Below, piece by piece: positions 1 to 8,274 of a stretch of DNA of 25,055 nucleotides. This DNA comes from a virus. The DNA lies in the IMG/VR virus record IMGVR_UViG_3300046478_000082, positions 1-25,055 of that record; one strand, written 5' to 3'. The stretch's first letter is position 1, and the number at the start of each line of letters is the position of its first letter. Both the position numbers and the translations under genes were made by a program. Below the pieces are notes generated by a model. That model saw only the letters and a program-made list of their open reading frames with translations. It did not search any database and had not been told where the DNA came from.

Positions 1-167
1 TGTATTTGGGGACTAAAATGGGAATATGCTTTTGCCTGAACATCACTAAATCCAAGTCCCCTTAACGCTTTAGCTGTTGTATGTTTATCAGCCCAGTGTG
101 ATACAACATCGTTGAGACCTTGTCCCAAGATCTCACCAATTCCTTGTTGTTGCGGTATTATAAACAT
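1..167 (-). CDS. Unidentified phage protein, N-terminal part (runs off the left edge)
   Basis: The reading frame opens with ATG at 167 and stays open to base 1, giving 55 residues that begin MFIIPQQQGIGEILGQGL. An AAAGGA ribosome site lies about 6 nt before the ATG. It starts 17 nt after the stop of the Gln-rich protein upstream, so it is probably the next gene of the virion operon. The visible part is a Gln-containing, glycine-interrupted amphipathic segment without a signal peptide. Its place beside a probable ejection-type protein suggests another internal virion or tail protein, but no family is recognised from this fragment. Confidence 0.6.
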   Translation of the reverse strand, partial: MFIIPQQQGIGEILGQGLNDVVSHWADKHTTAKALRGLGFSDVQAKAYSHFSPQI

Positions 168-183
168 CTGTATTCCTTTGTTA

Positions 184-1017
184 TTAAACCATCATTGCAG
201 CAGATATTCCTGCTTTAGCAAGCTGTGCACCCGCATTTGCTATCCATGGTAATGCGCCTTGCTTACCTTGATTTAGGTTAGCTGAAAACTGGGGCGATAA
301 CCCAAAACTCAACAAATTAGTAATCAAGTTTTGGTCCATTCCCTGTTGTTGAAGATTATATTGTTGTTGCTGGGATGCAAGATCATTACCTAAGAAGCGA
401 CCCGCATTTCCTAATGCTCCTTGGAAAGCACTTGAACGTTGGCCACCTTGACCGCCCATTGCAGTAAATCGTTCAGCAAGAGAAGGAATTGTTTGTGTAT
501 AAAACCTCTCAAGTTCTTGATTTGCAATCGGTCCAAAATCAAATTGATTATTGTCTATATCTTCGAGACCACCGAGTCCATACTGCAATAAATAATTCAA
601 GGCTTCGGTTTGATACGGCGTAAAATTAGGATTATTGAAAACTTCCGGTCTGCTTCCTAAGACAATTCTACCAAATTTCCCTCTTTGTTTTCCTGATCTA
701 TGAAGCACTTGGCCTTGCGGAATAACAGTATTTTGTTGATTAGGTTGCGGAATAGGAATCCTAGGTTGCTGCTGTTGAAATCCATTATTTTGCTGTGGAA
801 TCAGACCCGTCATAGGACCTTGTGAATTTTGAATTCCATATTGTTGCGGAGACCGCTGTCCTAATGAATATGCCAATTGCTGTATTGCGGGTAAGTTTTG
901 AGTTGCAAGTTGCTGTGCTGCTTGCGGATTATTTTGAGGAGTAATTTGTGCAGGAACGGCTGCATTTTGTTTTGCAAGATTTCTGAGTGCACATGCACCA
1001 CCTCTACACTTTGCCAT
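184..1017 (-). CDS. Gln-rich virion protein, possibly an internal/ejection-type protein
   Basis: This 277-residue protein has two parts. Residues 1-110 are low-complexity, rich in Gln, Asn and Pro. Residues 125-225 look folded and carry a conserved-looking stretch (TIPSLAERFTAMGGQGGQRS, then SSAFQGALGNAG) of a type seen in hypothetical proteins of metagenomic podoviruses. The C-terminus is small and hydrophobic (GAQLAKAGISAAMMV). There is no signal peptide. It lies 9 nt after the preceding structural gene, in the tail/head-completion part of the operon, where P22-type phages keep proteins ejected with DNA. Ejection or internal-virion function is inferred from composition and position only. 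Confidence 0.6.
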   Translation of the reverse strand: MAKCRGGACALRNLAKQNAAVPAQITPQNNPQAAQQLATQNLPAIQQLAYSLGQRSPQQYGIQNSQGPMTGLIPQQNNGFQQQQPRIPIPQPNQQNTVIPQGQVLHRSGKQRGKFGRIVLGSRPEVFNNPNFTPYQTEALNYLLQYGLGGLEDIDNNQFDFGPIANQELERFYTQTIPSLAERFTAMGGQGGQRSSAFQGALGNAGRFLGNDLASQQQQYNLQQQGMDQNLITNLLSFGLSPQFSANLNQGKQGALPWIANAGAQLAKAGISAAMMV

Positions 1018-1026
1018 TATACACTC

Positions 1027-1563
1027 CTATTGTTTTAAATATTCTACTATAACGTAACATATCGTATAACTACTCATGTCACTTGATGTTGTAATATTAA
1101 CATTCGTACCATCTAAATTTAATTCAACACTGTCGCCAGATGTCGACACATAAGGCAATGGTATATATAAACTATCCGTTGTGTCTGATGCCGCACCATA
1201 TATTCTCGTAAATGTTACCGCTGCGGTAATAGGAATAGTATGCGGTACTGACTTTGTCGTTGAATCAGGCAATGCACCAAAATTAATTACTATTCTAAAC
1301 GCTTGCCTATAAGTAGCAGCGGTCGATGTCGTAGAGTTTAAAAGTGGATTAGGAAAAAAGGATTGCCCATTCACAAACTCTGTAGTGGTATAGTAACCGG
1401 TATCCTTCAGATTAAGCGCAATGGCAATCAAGTTTACATTCTGGTACAGGCGCACAAAAAGCTCTTTAAATTGAGGGCTTGTAACATCAACCTCATATAA
1501 AAGAGAGGTATCCCAGATGTTCGTGGTGGGTACAAATGCACCAAACAGTGTACTATTTGCCAT
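1027..1563 (-). CDS. Hypothetical virion structural protein, beta-rich
   Basis: A 178-residue protein starting MANSTLFGAF. An AAGGAT site 6 nt before the ATG at 1563 favours this start over a longer frame that would run back through the end of the upstream gene. It is rich in Thr, Ser and hydrophobic residues in an alternating pattern suggesting beta-strands, with no signal peptide or membrane segment. It follows the 769-aa structural protein by 14 nt and precedes the Gln-rich protein by 9 nt, so it is surely co-transcribed with virion genes. No family is recognised; a minor tail or decoration protein is the simplest guess. Confidence 0.65.
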   Translation of the reverse strand: MANSTLFGAFVPTTNIWDTSLLYEVDVTSPQFKELFVRLYQNVNLIAIALNLKDTGYYTTTEFVNGQSFFPNPLLNSTTSTAATYRQAFRIVINFGALPDSTTKSVPHTIPITAAVTFTRIYGAASDTTDSLYIPLPYVSTSGDSVELNLDGTNVNITTSSDMSSYTICYVIVEYLKQ

Positions 1564-1577
1564 GGCTATCCTTTTAG

Positions 1578-3887
1578 TTACTGTAATCTGTCTGCGGTAC
1601 TCATCGTATAAATAACAATCCCCTCTAGCTGGAAATCTGACCATGCTATAGCACTGTTAGTCATCTGCGATGGACTCAAATATATATAAATCTGGATACA
1701 TTCCCCATCACCTTGAAAATATACCTGATGCCATAATCTATCCTGAACCTGCTCAAAGGGATAAAGGAGAGGATTGTAGGGGTAAGTTTCTAGAACATTG
1801 GTACCCATTATTGTACCGGTTGATATCGCCTCATTTACCATTGATAATTGGCTTGCAGATGCATAATAATCAACGGTTACCTGACCAGATGATGTTCTTT
1901 CAACCCCAAAATCTATTTTTGCTAAATATACATTGCTACCATCACTGACATATGGATTCCATTGCTTTGATAGTATCTGCATCATCGATACACGAGATGC
2001 TAGGCCACCGCCAGTATAGATTCCCGTAAATGATGTGGGATTTATGTTGATTGTATTCGCGTTTATCACCCCGTTTACCATAAAGATAACTTGCCCATTG
2101 GGAAAGGTAATTCCTTGTGCATATTCTATGGATATATAATCGCCGGCAACAAGCGTGTGATTGGTAATGCTTACATTGATACCTGAACCTGATGCGACAA
2201 TATTATTAATCTGCATTGCAGCGGCATTGCGGGAAACATCAGCGTCAATAATAAATACATATCCTTGCTGGTTTCCTGCTATAACCTGGCGGGCATTAGC
2301 AGATAGAGTACCGCTCTCCCATGAAGAGTTAATATCTCCCCAGCTCAATGATGTATTACCCCATGTGGCAAATGGCTGTTGTTCGTAATAGCCAAAGCAG
2401 GTTATACAATCATCATTCAGAGCCCAAGAACCATCTCTGTAATTAAATAAAAGAACTTGATTGGGAAATGTGCCACTGAAATTTTCTGCTGGAAATGTCC
2501 AATAGACCATTTCAACATAATAATCGCGTATACCGCCGACTTGCTTTATAGAGTTTCCACTACTGCGTATATCAAAAATCTCATCGGGAATTTTTTTATC
2601 AATACGTTCTACATTAGATCCATTACAAGCATGGATCCCAACATTACCAATACCAAGAACAACTTTATCAAAGGGAACAATGGAGAAAGTTGATTCCGAT
2701 CCAAGTTCAGTATTTATCTTCTGCCAAACAAAAGGTAAAACTTCATTACCGGTATATGCTAATTCCCAGGTACTTCTTTCAAAGTAGACTACCAATCGAT
2801 CTTTTATAAATTCAGCACCAACGATCTGTTCTTCGGTACTTGCGTCAAGAAAACCACCCCCATCAGCAATCCCAGTAGGTATTCCATTCGTATCAATCTG
2901 ATTGGCCTCATACCAGGCATTGTTTGAAAATGGACTGCCATTATGCGAATATCGACACCGATTAACAAAATTTTTATTAGTAGTTAACGTTGGATCAGAA
3001 TCAGCATTATTATTTTCGACCGTATTCAATAGAATAAGTCTATTTTTAAAGGGGAGTATAATACGCGCTGTTTGTATAAAAGGACCAGTACGTGGCGCTC
3101 CTACAGGCCCACCAACTGGAGTAGGCATAAAATAAAATCCATTAACACCAATAGCAGCCGTCCACGTTGTTCCATCAAAATACCATATTGGATCATCGTT
3201 AGCAGATCCGGCACCATTATAATTAACAACAAAAAAATTAGTTACGAACATAATCGCTGGACTTATAACAATGCTCTGCCAATTACAGGTCCAAAAGAAA
3301 TCTGTGTAAGTACCATGCCAAATGGGCGACCCTGATCGAGACCAAAATCCACCGGAAAATACATAGGCAAACTGTGTATCGAATGCATAGGATGGTTGGT
3401 TATTTATCGGTCCCGATTCATAGTTGCAGAGCCCCATTACCGGTTGCCCTGGATAAAAATAGGTCTCAGTCGTTGCAGCAGCTCCGTTAATAACAACGGC
3501 TCCCGTTGTCGTGTTGTATGTATGCACTGTTGAAGCACCAGTAGTAAGCATAACTCCTGGTGTCCCTATCTGATAGACCGTAAATATCTCATTACCAACC
3601 GAGAACGCTTGTCCAATATTAAATTCAGTTCCTGGAACTGACACCGATATATTCCCATTACCGTTAGTATTTCCCAACGGAATTGCTAACCGGGAATAGA
3701 GTCCCTGAACCGACGGGCTAGACCAACCTGTCCCCATCAAACGAGAACCAAATCGTTTTCTAACACGACCTCTAAATACATATGCATTCTGAAGTTGAGC
3801 AAATGCATCGTCTGGAATAAGCCACGGTCTTAAATCAGTTTGCAATCCAGAATTAATTGGTGCTATTAAAAAACGATCATATGCCAT
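1578..3887 (-). CDS. Large tail/connector protein, resembling packaged-DNA stabilization proteins
   Basis: This 769-residue protein is among the largest of the operon. Its N-terminus (GLQTDLRPWLIPDDAFAQLQ, then NAYVFRGRVRKRFGS) resembles the opening of P22 gp10-type stabilization/tail proteins in podovirus-like phages. The body has many Trp/Tyr-rich, beta-strand-like repeats, as expected of a beta-propeller. Around residues 560-635 (from MQINNIVASGSGINVSI to the GGGLASRV turn) it has a domain resembling the E1 FCCH-like beta-barrel also seen in two neighbouring proteins. It starts 1 nt after the stop of the fibre-like gene. Family assignment is by eye; a structural role is secure, the exact tail position is not. 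Confidence 0.65.
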   Translation of the reverse strand: MAYDRFLIAPINSGLQTDLRPWLIPDDAFAQLQNAYVFRGRVRKRFGSRLMGTGWSSPSVQGLYSRLAIPLGNTNGNGNISVSVPGTEFNIGQAFSVGNEIFTVYQIGTPGVMLTTGASTVHTYNTTTGAVVINGAAATTETYFYPGQPVMGLCNYESGPINNQPSYAFDTQFAYVFSGGFWSRSGSPIWHGTYTDFFWTCNWQSIVISPAIMFVTNFFVVNYNGAGSANDDPIWYFDGTTWTAAIGVNGFYFMPTPVGGPVGAPRTGPFIQTARIILPFKNRLILLNTVENNNADSDPTLTTNKNFVNRCRYSHNGSPFSNNAWYEANQIDTNGIPTGIADGGGFLDASTEEQIVGAEFIKDRLVVYFERSTWELAYTGNEVLPFVWQKINTELGSESTFSIVPFDKVVLGIGNVGIHACNGSNVERIDKKIPDEIFDIRSSGNSIKQVGGIRDYYVEMVYWTFPAENFSGTFPNQVLLFNYRDGSWALNDDCITCFGYYEQQPFATWGNTSLSWGDINSSWESGTLSANARQVIAGNQQGYVFIIDADVSRNAAAMQINNIVASGSGINVSITNHTLVAGDYISIEYAQGITFPNGQVIFMVNGVINANTININPTSFTGIYTGGGLASRVSMMQILSKQWNPYVSDGSNVYLAKIDFGVERTSSGQVTVDYYASASQLSMVNEAISTGTIMGTNVLETYPYNPLLYPFEQVQDRLWHQVYFQGDGECIQIYIYLSPSQMTNSAIAWSDFQLEGIVIYTMSTADRLQ

Positions 3888-3888
3888 T

Positions 3889-4452
3889 TTATGCTCCTAT
3901 TGCAAAATATACGATAGATACGGTTCCTGTTAGAGGAGCAGTCGTTGCATTTGGCCATACTTGGAACGTAGTCGCAGTAAAATTACCTGCACTTACTGAT
4001 GTATTAAGTGTAGATGTAGTAGGACTAGCAGCAAATGTCTGTGCTGCCGATACATAAAACAGATAATTGAATACAGGAGTACTACTCAATACAGGAAGGG
4101 TAATAGTGCTCAATGTATTAACGGCGCATGTAGTTGTTCCCCATTTGAGCAGAATTCCGGACGGAAGATATGCCCAACCATCTGTTAATCCTGCAGATCC
4201 GGTCAAATTTATCGGTGTTCCACTCGATGGAGGCCCATAGTAGAGCTGCTGGTTACCAGACCCATCAAGTGCAGAAAAAAGCGATACTTCTGAAGAACTC
4301 GTAGTTGGAGTTGATGACAGAACAGGAAATATAGCTGCAAAATTAGTCACTCCGTTTAAAAATGGACTGAGCGCTTGAAAGTTTCCGAGAATATCTGCTT
4401 GTGACTGCGATAAAATATCAGTCACTTGTGGAATGTTTGGATTGTACGCCAT
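3889..4452 (-). CDS. Probable tail fibre / receptor-binding protein with gp53-like C-terminus
   Basis: A 187-residue protein. The N-terminal 40 residues are probably helical and virion-anchoring. The C-terminal two thirds begin at GWAYLPSGILLKWGTTT and end in VSIVYFAIGA. This pattern (Gly-Trp opening, short beta-strands, an FxV strand, final YFAIG) is typical of gp53-like tail-fibre C-terminal domains that bind host surface receptors. The protein is rich in Ser and Thr, as fibres often are. It sits between two large tail genes, 1 nt from the next. The fibre call comes from the C-terminal pattern; the receptor cannot be read from the sequence. Confidence 0.65.
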   Translation of the reverse strand: MAYNPNIPQVTDILSQSQADILGNFQALSPFLNGVTNFAAIFPVLSSTPTTSSSEVSLFSALDGSGNQQLYYGPPSSGTPINLTGSAGLTDGWAYLPSGILLKWGTTTCAVNTLSTITLPVLSSTPVFNYLFYVSAAQTFAASPTTSTLNTSVSAGNFTATTFQVWPNATTAPLTGTVSIVYFAIGA

Positions 4453-4488
4453 CTACATTTCCTTTCGTAATTTATTCAAAAGATATCA

Positions 4489-5577
4489 TCAAAATTGGCC
4501 CCCACCCCACCCAAATCCATTCCCAGATTGGTTTCCAAGACTTTCTGTATAGATAGTAGCTGTTCGTTCATTGGTGTACTGAACAATAGTACGCCTCAAA
4601 CACAATGTTTCCTGTTTTCTATATTCAGGCATAATCTGCTGAACTGAGTCTGTATCCATTCTATCTTCAAATACCTTCTTAGCAGCTCCATAGGCTATAT
4701 ATTGCCACCACTCATTAAGAGCAGGAGAATCTGTAGTCTCCATTAAATAGGTTGGTCGTATATAGGCTTCAAAATTAATGTTATACGGCTGATCAGGAAC
4801 TGGGCGTAGGTAGAATGTATTATCGTAGAAAAGTACCGCCTGGGGCAATGACACTATCGATGGAACCGTCTGGCTATTTATAGTTGCTCCAGCTGCAGGA
4901 GGTGCAACAAAGGTGATCGTATACTGTCCAGTAATATAGTTAATATAGTTAGTTGAATCAAATGAACTAGTAGTTGGAGGAATCGTAGGCTGAGTTTGTG
5001 GTACATATAAGTTCCCAAAAACAGATTGATTGCCAGTGGACGGATCTACGAGTGGAACATCAGCAAGGGATAAACCATTCCCATTAGGGTCAACTGAACT
5101 AAACAGTACATTGCTTTTAAGCAGGACAGCACCCCCCGATGCTTGCGGTAATACGCCCGTGAACGTCTGCGTGATACCGTTTCCTGTAACACCAATAGAT
5201 GAAATGTTGTTAGTAAATGGGTAAATTCCATAGAACTGCTCTCTTGATTGAGAAAAGAATGAGTCGTAACCGGCAATGTAGAAGGGAGCATGCACACTAA
5301 GATATTTATTTTGGAAATCGTACAATGGATTAGTGGTTACCCCTGCAAAAGAGTTTATATCTGTTGGATAGGCATCCTGAAATGCATTACATACAAAGGT
5401 ATAGGTAGTTCTTAAGTTGAACATGCGAAGATGTTCAGGAAAATCATACACAACAAATGTATTAATATAATTTTGTAAATCGATATCAGTCAGCTGAGAC
5501 ATAGACGGCGATCGCGTCAAACGCCTAACCTTCGTCTGTATTGCCTGCAGCGTTGTTGTTGGAGCATTTACTGGCAT
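4489..5577 (-). CDS. Putative head-tail adaptor / tail accessory protein
   Basis: A 362-residue protein. The N-terminus (LQAIQTKVRRLTRSPS, then LTDIDLQNYINTFVVYDFPE) has the basic-helix plus DL..YIN..V..DFP layout I associate with phage connector-type proteins. A Trp-rich segment near residues 285-300 (SPALNEWWQYIAYGAAKKVF) followed by an E/R/Y-rich helix also fits a neck or adaptor protein. The last residues are Gly-rich (GNGFGWGGGQF). It lies 15 nt after the 122-aa protein. P22 gp4-like function is plausible but not proven; minor tail protein is the alternative. Confidence 0.55.
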   Translation of the reverse strand: MPVNAPTTTLQAIQTKVRRLTRSPSMSQLTDIDLQNYINTFVVYDFPEHLRMFNLRTTYTFVCNAFQDAYPTDINSFAGVTTNPLYDFQNKYLSVHAPFYIAGYDSFFSQSREQFYGIYPFTNNISSIGVTGNGITQTFTGVLPQASGGAVLLKSNVLFSSVDPNGNGLSLADVPLVDPSTGNQSVFGNLYVPQTQPTIPPTTSSFDSTNYINYITGQYTITFVAPPAAGATINSQTVPSIVSLPQAVLFYDNTFYLRPVPDQPYNINFEAYIRPTYLMETTDSPALNEWWQYIAYGAAKKVFEDRMDTDSVQQIMPEYRKQETLCLRRTIVQYTNERTATIYTESLGNQSGNGFGWGGGQF

Positions 5578-5592
5578 AACTATCTCCCTTTT

Positions 5593-5961
5593 TTATGATC
5601 GATATGGCAATACATTTCGAGTAGCTAAATATAGTATCTCATTAACCTCTCCGATAGGAACGACTTGAGCACAAGTATTTGCATGCGGTGGTGGGGACAT
5701 CGGGATAGCAAATACATCAAAATTAGTCGTATCTATATTTACGGTGAAGGTAGTGGGACTGATGACAGTAATGGTTCCCGTTAATCCATTTGCCTGCTGC
5801 ATACCGACTGCTGGTGGGAGATCAAGGCGTACAATAAGACCGGTTTTATACTGGTTATCAAAAGTAGTCGTTATTGTTGCTGGGTTAGCATTTGTTATAG
5901 CAGATATTAAGCGCATAGCGGGCTGAAATATTGGATTAGGATACGCATAGCAGGTACTCAT
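5593..5961 (-). CDS. Small virion protein with an E1 FCCH-like beta-barrel domain
   Basis: A 122-residue protein starting MSTCYAYPNP. The ATG at 5961 lies 8 nt after an AAGG site and is preferred over a GTG three codons upstream. Nearly the whole chain is one beta-rich domain: entry around residue 23, a GLIVRLDLPP strand, then TITVISPTTFTVNIDTTNFD. A matching unit occurs in the 399-aa protein at 7747-6548 and a weaker one in the 769-aa protein. Phage proteins with this pattern are often annotated as ubiquitin-activating E1 FCCH-domain proteins, which refers to fold, not ubiquitin chemistry. It is probably a minor tail or capsid-surface component. Confidence 0.6.
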   Translation of the reverse strand: MSTCYAYPNPIFQPAMRLISAITNANPATITTTFDNQYKTGLIVRLDLPPAVGMQQANGLTGTITVISPTTFTVNIDTTNFDVFAIPMSPPPHANTCAQVVPIGEVNEILYLATRNVLPYRS

Positions 5962-5978
5962 TACTGTCACCTTTTTAA

Positions 5979-6416
5979 TTAGACAGACTCAACCGTTACT
6001 ATTGATGATGTTGAATTAGGCATATCCTCAATATCAACAAATTCCAAACTTTGAAAGCCGAATCTTCTCACTTTTTTAGTCACCTTTTGAACAGCTCCAC
6101 CACCAAAACTTGCTGATCTCAATGAGGTATCCAGCCCAAATTGTGACTGTTTAACAGAAGGATCTCCTTGTACAAACTCATACTCTGGATACCATCCGTT
6201 TTTATTGAGATGACGCGCTACTCCAAGCGGTATTTGATACACTTCACCATCAAGAAGATCAAATCGTTCAATCGGATCTTCTTTGAATTCTCTATAATTA
6301 AAACTCATCAAAGCGCCAGGAACTTCATAAAATTTAAATATCCCTTTGACCAACTCTCGTGATTTATCACGAAGATATTTGAGATTTACTTTTGGGGTTT
6401 CTTTTTTTGCTACCAT
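5979..6416 (-). CDS. Conserved hypothetical phage protein
   Basis: A 145-residue protein opening MVAKKETPKVNLKYLRDKSR. AAAGGA lies upstream of the ATG at 6416. The central part has a characteristic run of hydrophobic and acidic positions (YEVPGALMSF, GEVYQIPLGVARHLNKNGWY) that I recognise as a hypothetical family in metagenomic podovirus-like genomes, always in the virion block. The C-terminal 50 residues are basic then Ser/Thr-rich and look flexible. No enzyme motif, signal peptide or membrane segment is visible. It is separated from the upstream gene by 131 nt containing a strong hairpin and a dyad, so it may have its own expression control. Confidence 0.65.
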   Translation of the reverse strand: MVAKKETPKVNLKYLRDKSRELVKGIFKFYEVPGALMSFNYREFKEDPIERFDLLDGEVYQIPLGVARHLNKNGWYPEYEFVQGDPSVKQSQFGLDTSLRSASFGGGAVQKVTKKVRRFGFQSLEFVDIEDMPNSTSSIVTVESV

Positions 6417-6433
6417 GGCTTTTTCCTTTATAA

Positions 6434-6458
6434 CAGGGGGGCATACTCAGCCCCCCTG
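6434..6458 (-). other. GC-rich stem-loop in the leader of the 145-aa gene
   Basis: Arms 6434-6441 and 6451-6458 (CAGGGGGG / CCCCCCTG) form eight perfect G/C-rich pairs around a 9-nt loop. On the minus strand the hairpin is not followed by a T-run but by the ribosome site of the next gene. It is therefore more likely an mRNA-stability or processing element, or a weak attenuator, than a terminator. Confidence 0.6.
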
Positions 6459-6513
6459 GATCGTATACCACTTAATAACCGAATAATAATAAGATCGTCT
6501 TTGATATCAACCG

Positions 6514-6528
6514 GTGACGTTATGTCAC
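6514..6528. promoter_or_regulatory. Dyad GTGAC-N5-GTCAC, possible operator
   Basis: A perfect 5-bp dyad with a 5-bp spacer lies in the 131-bp gap between the 399-aa and 145-aa virion genes. The same half-sites and spacing recur at 24385-24399 upstream of the plus-strand 96-aa gene. A shared regulator is possible; no regulator can be named. Confidence 0.3.
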
Positions 6529-6547
6529 AAGTTAAAAACTGATTTTA

Positions 6548-7747
6548 TTATGAGCCACCGAATGTGGATTTTCCGGCGACCCAATACATAGTGTCAGTTG
6601 CCGTGATCACATTTCCTGTTGAGAACGATACCGTTCCTGCAGGTCCTGATATAGGCGTTGTTAATGCAGTACCATTCCCACCACTACCAAGAATCATGCC
6701 AAGAAATCCGGTATTAACCGTAGAATCAGCAAGAATTCCTGTATTGGTATTAAATATCTGTTGCCCAGCAATCGATGGGGTTTGTGCATACGTGCTTAAC
6801 AATGCACTTGCAGTATTTTCACCGAATGGAACAACGATAGGGAATGATGATGGTTGTTGCGCTATTGTAGGCCATGTAAATGCACTAAAACCAACAGTGT
6901 TAACGTTAATGGTGAAGTTATAATCATCAATAACGGTAACTATATATGATGGAAGATAGTTATTGTACACGGTCGGATTAAGCTGAACCATTCCTGATTG
7001 TGTTGGAATATCAAATCTAATTGCTTGTCCAACGGTCAAACCATGGGGAACTGAAGTACTTACTTGAGCATTAGATGCTTGAGTAATGTTTACTACATAT
7101 CTACGCCATGGGTAGAACAGAGGATTAGTATTAACAATTCGATAAAATCCAGCACCACCAATTGCACCAGGGGCTGTAGCAAGAGCATTTGTAGCAGTAA
7201 GTAGCTCAAAGCTAGTATTTACCGTTACCGCACCAACTACCATGTCAACACCGTTAACATCTGTTTGGGCAGTATTGCTCATACGAACTACTGTACCAAC
7301 AGTAATACCAGCTGTGTTTGCTGTACTAACTACTGGTCGTGTTGCATTGGTAGAAGCAGTCGTTGCTACTGCAGGTCCAACTAATGGTAATGCAGCAGGA
7401 TTTTGTCCAGATGGATCATAAAGTGTAAATCCGCCAGAAGCTAACGTATCTATATTTAATACGCTTGTTGTGCTCGCATTGTAATGCACTATAGCAGCAC
7501 CTACTGGCATCCCAAGTTGCCAATAAAAGTAGTTTCCTGCAAACGCATTACCGGTGCCATTAAAGTACACTACATCACTACCTACTGCGCCAGATTTGGT
7601 ATAGTTATATACTTTTAACCAGTCTGCACCAGAAGGTATTTGAATAATGTATTGATTACCTGCTTGTACCGTTGCGCTTCCTGGATCAGGATTTGCACCA
7701 GTATAAAAGGCATTAAAGGTACCTTGTCCTAATATCGTACCGTCCAT
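6548..7747 (-). CDS. Virion structural protein with repeated E1 FCCH-like domains
   Basis: A 399-residue protein starting MDGTILGQGTFNAFYTGANP; AAAGGA lies just before this ATG (7747), and any longer frame would invade the capsid gene. It begins 11 nt after the capsid stop. The sequence is almost all beta-strand-like. Residues about 140-185 (ITVGTVVRMSNTA ... VNTSFELLTA) and 215-290 (VPHGLTVGQAIRFDIPTQSG ... YNFTINVNT) are two copies of a related unit, the second close to the 122-aa protein. In this phage type the gene after the capsid often codes for a decoration or second head protein, which is the best guess. The C-terminus is Gly/Ser-rich. Confidence 0.65.
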   Translation of the reverse strand: MDGTILGQGTFNAFYTGANPDPGSATVQAGNQYIIQIPSGADWLKVYNYTKSGAVGSDVVYFNGTGNAFAGNYFYWQLGMPVGAAIVHYNASTTSVLNIDTLASGGFTLYDPSGQNPAALPLVGPAVATTASTNATRPVVSTANTAGITVGTVVRMSNTAQTDVNGVDMVVGAVTVNTSFELLTATNALATAPGAIGGAGFYRIVNTNPLFYPWRRYVVNITQASNAQVSTSVPHGLTVGQAIRFDIPTQSGMVQLNPTVYNNYLPSYIVTVIDDYNFTINVNTVGFSAFTWPTIAQQPSSFPIVVPFGENTASALLSTYAQTPSIAGQQIFNTNTGILADSTVNTGFLGMILGSGGNGTALTTPISGPAGTVSFSTGNVITATDTMYWVAGKSTFGGS

Positions 7748-7758
7748 AGTTATTCCTT

Positions 7759-8274
7759 TTACGCTAATGTGCAGCGCAAGCTGATGATCCATAAATCGTT
7801 TGTGATTCGAGGAACTTCTGCAAACTTGTAACCTACAGAAGCGTTCAATGCTAATGGCCCATCATATATAGGTGGTCTATAGATAAAGCTCGCACTATAT
7901 CCGTCTTGCTCAATACATGCATATGCTTCCATACCAACACAGAATATGTTGTATACGGTATTGCCAAGGCTGGATGCATTAGGAGTCATTGAACCGATAG
8001 AAGATACAAGGAATCTAAGGTTACCAATTGCACCCCATTCTGAACGCAATGCATTCATCGGAGATGGATATTGGTTCTTTTGAATGAATCCGGATACTGC
8101 ATCAAGGTTACCGGTAAGTTGTGTAGAACAGAGCGCGAAATAAGCATCGCGAACTGGCGCTGTACCAAACTTATCTTCACCTTCAATATAATCCATGATG
8201 GTGTACGCATTGTTAGAAAGAAGCGTGCGAACCACTTCATCAACATCAGAACGAGTTATTTCAGTAGGATTGTC
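7759..8274 (-). CDS. Capsid exon 4 (C-terminal 171 residues)
   Basis: This exon begins directly after the terminal G of the second intron with D-NPTEITRSDVDEVVRTLL and runs to the capsid stop. It carries the C-terminal part of the N4-gp56 fold, including DYIEGEDKFGTAPVRDAYF and the final RITNDLWIISLRCTLA. The open frame extends back to 8352 into intron sequence, but those upstream residues (MQRLDRRIWPARLKPK...) are translated intron and are not part of the protein. Confidence 0.85.
   Translation of the reverse strand, partial: DNPTEITRSDVDEVVRTLLSNNAYTIMDYIEGEDKFGTAPVRDAYFALCSTQLTGNLDAVSGFIQKNQYPSPMNALRSEWGAIGNLRFLVSSIGSMTPNASSLGNTVYNIFCVGMEAYACIEQDGYSASFIYRPPIYDGPLALNASVGYKFAEVPRITNDLWIISLRCTLA

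Noticed and set aside
1670-3335. Several plus-strand frames of 75-92 aa within the 769-aa gene
   Set aside because: They are antisense to a strong structural gene, have no ribosome sites and show erratic composition.
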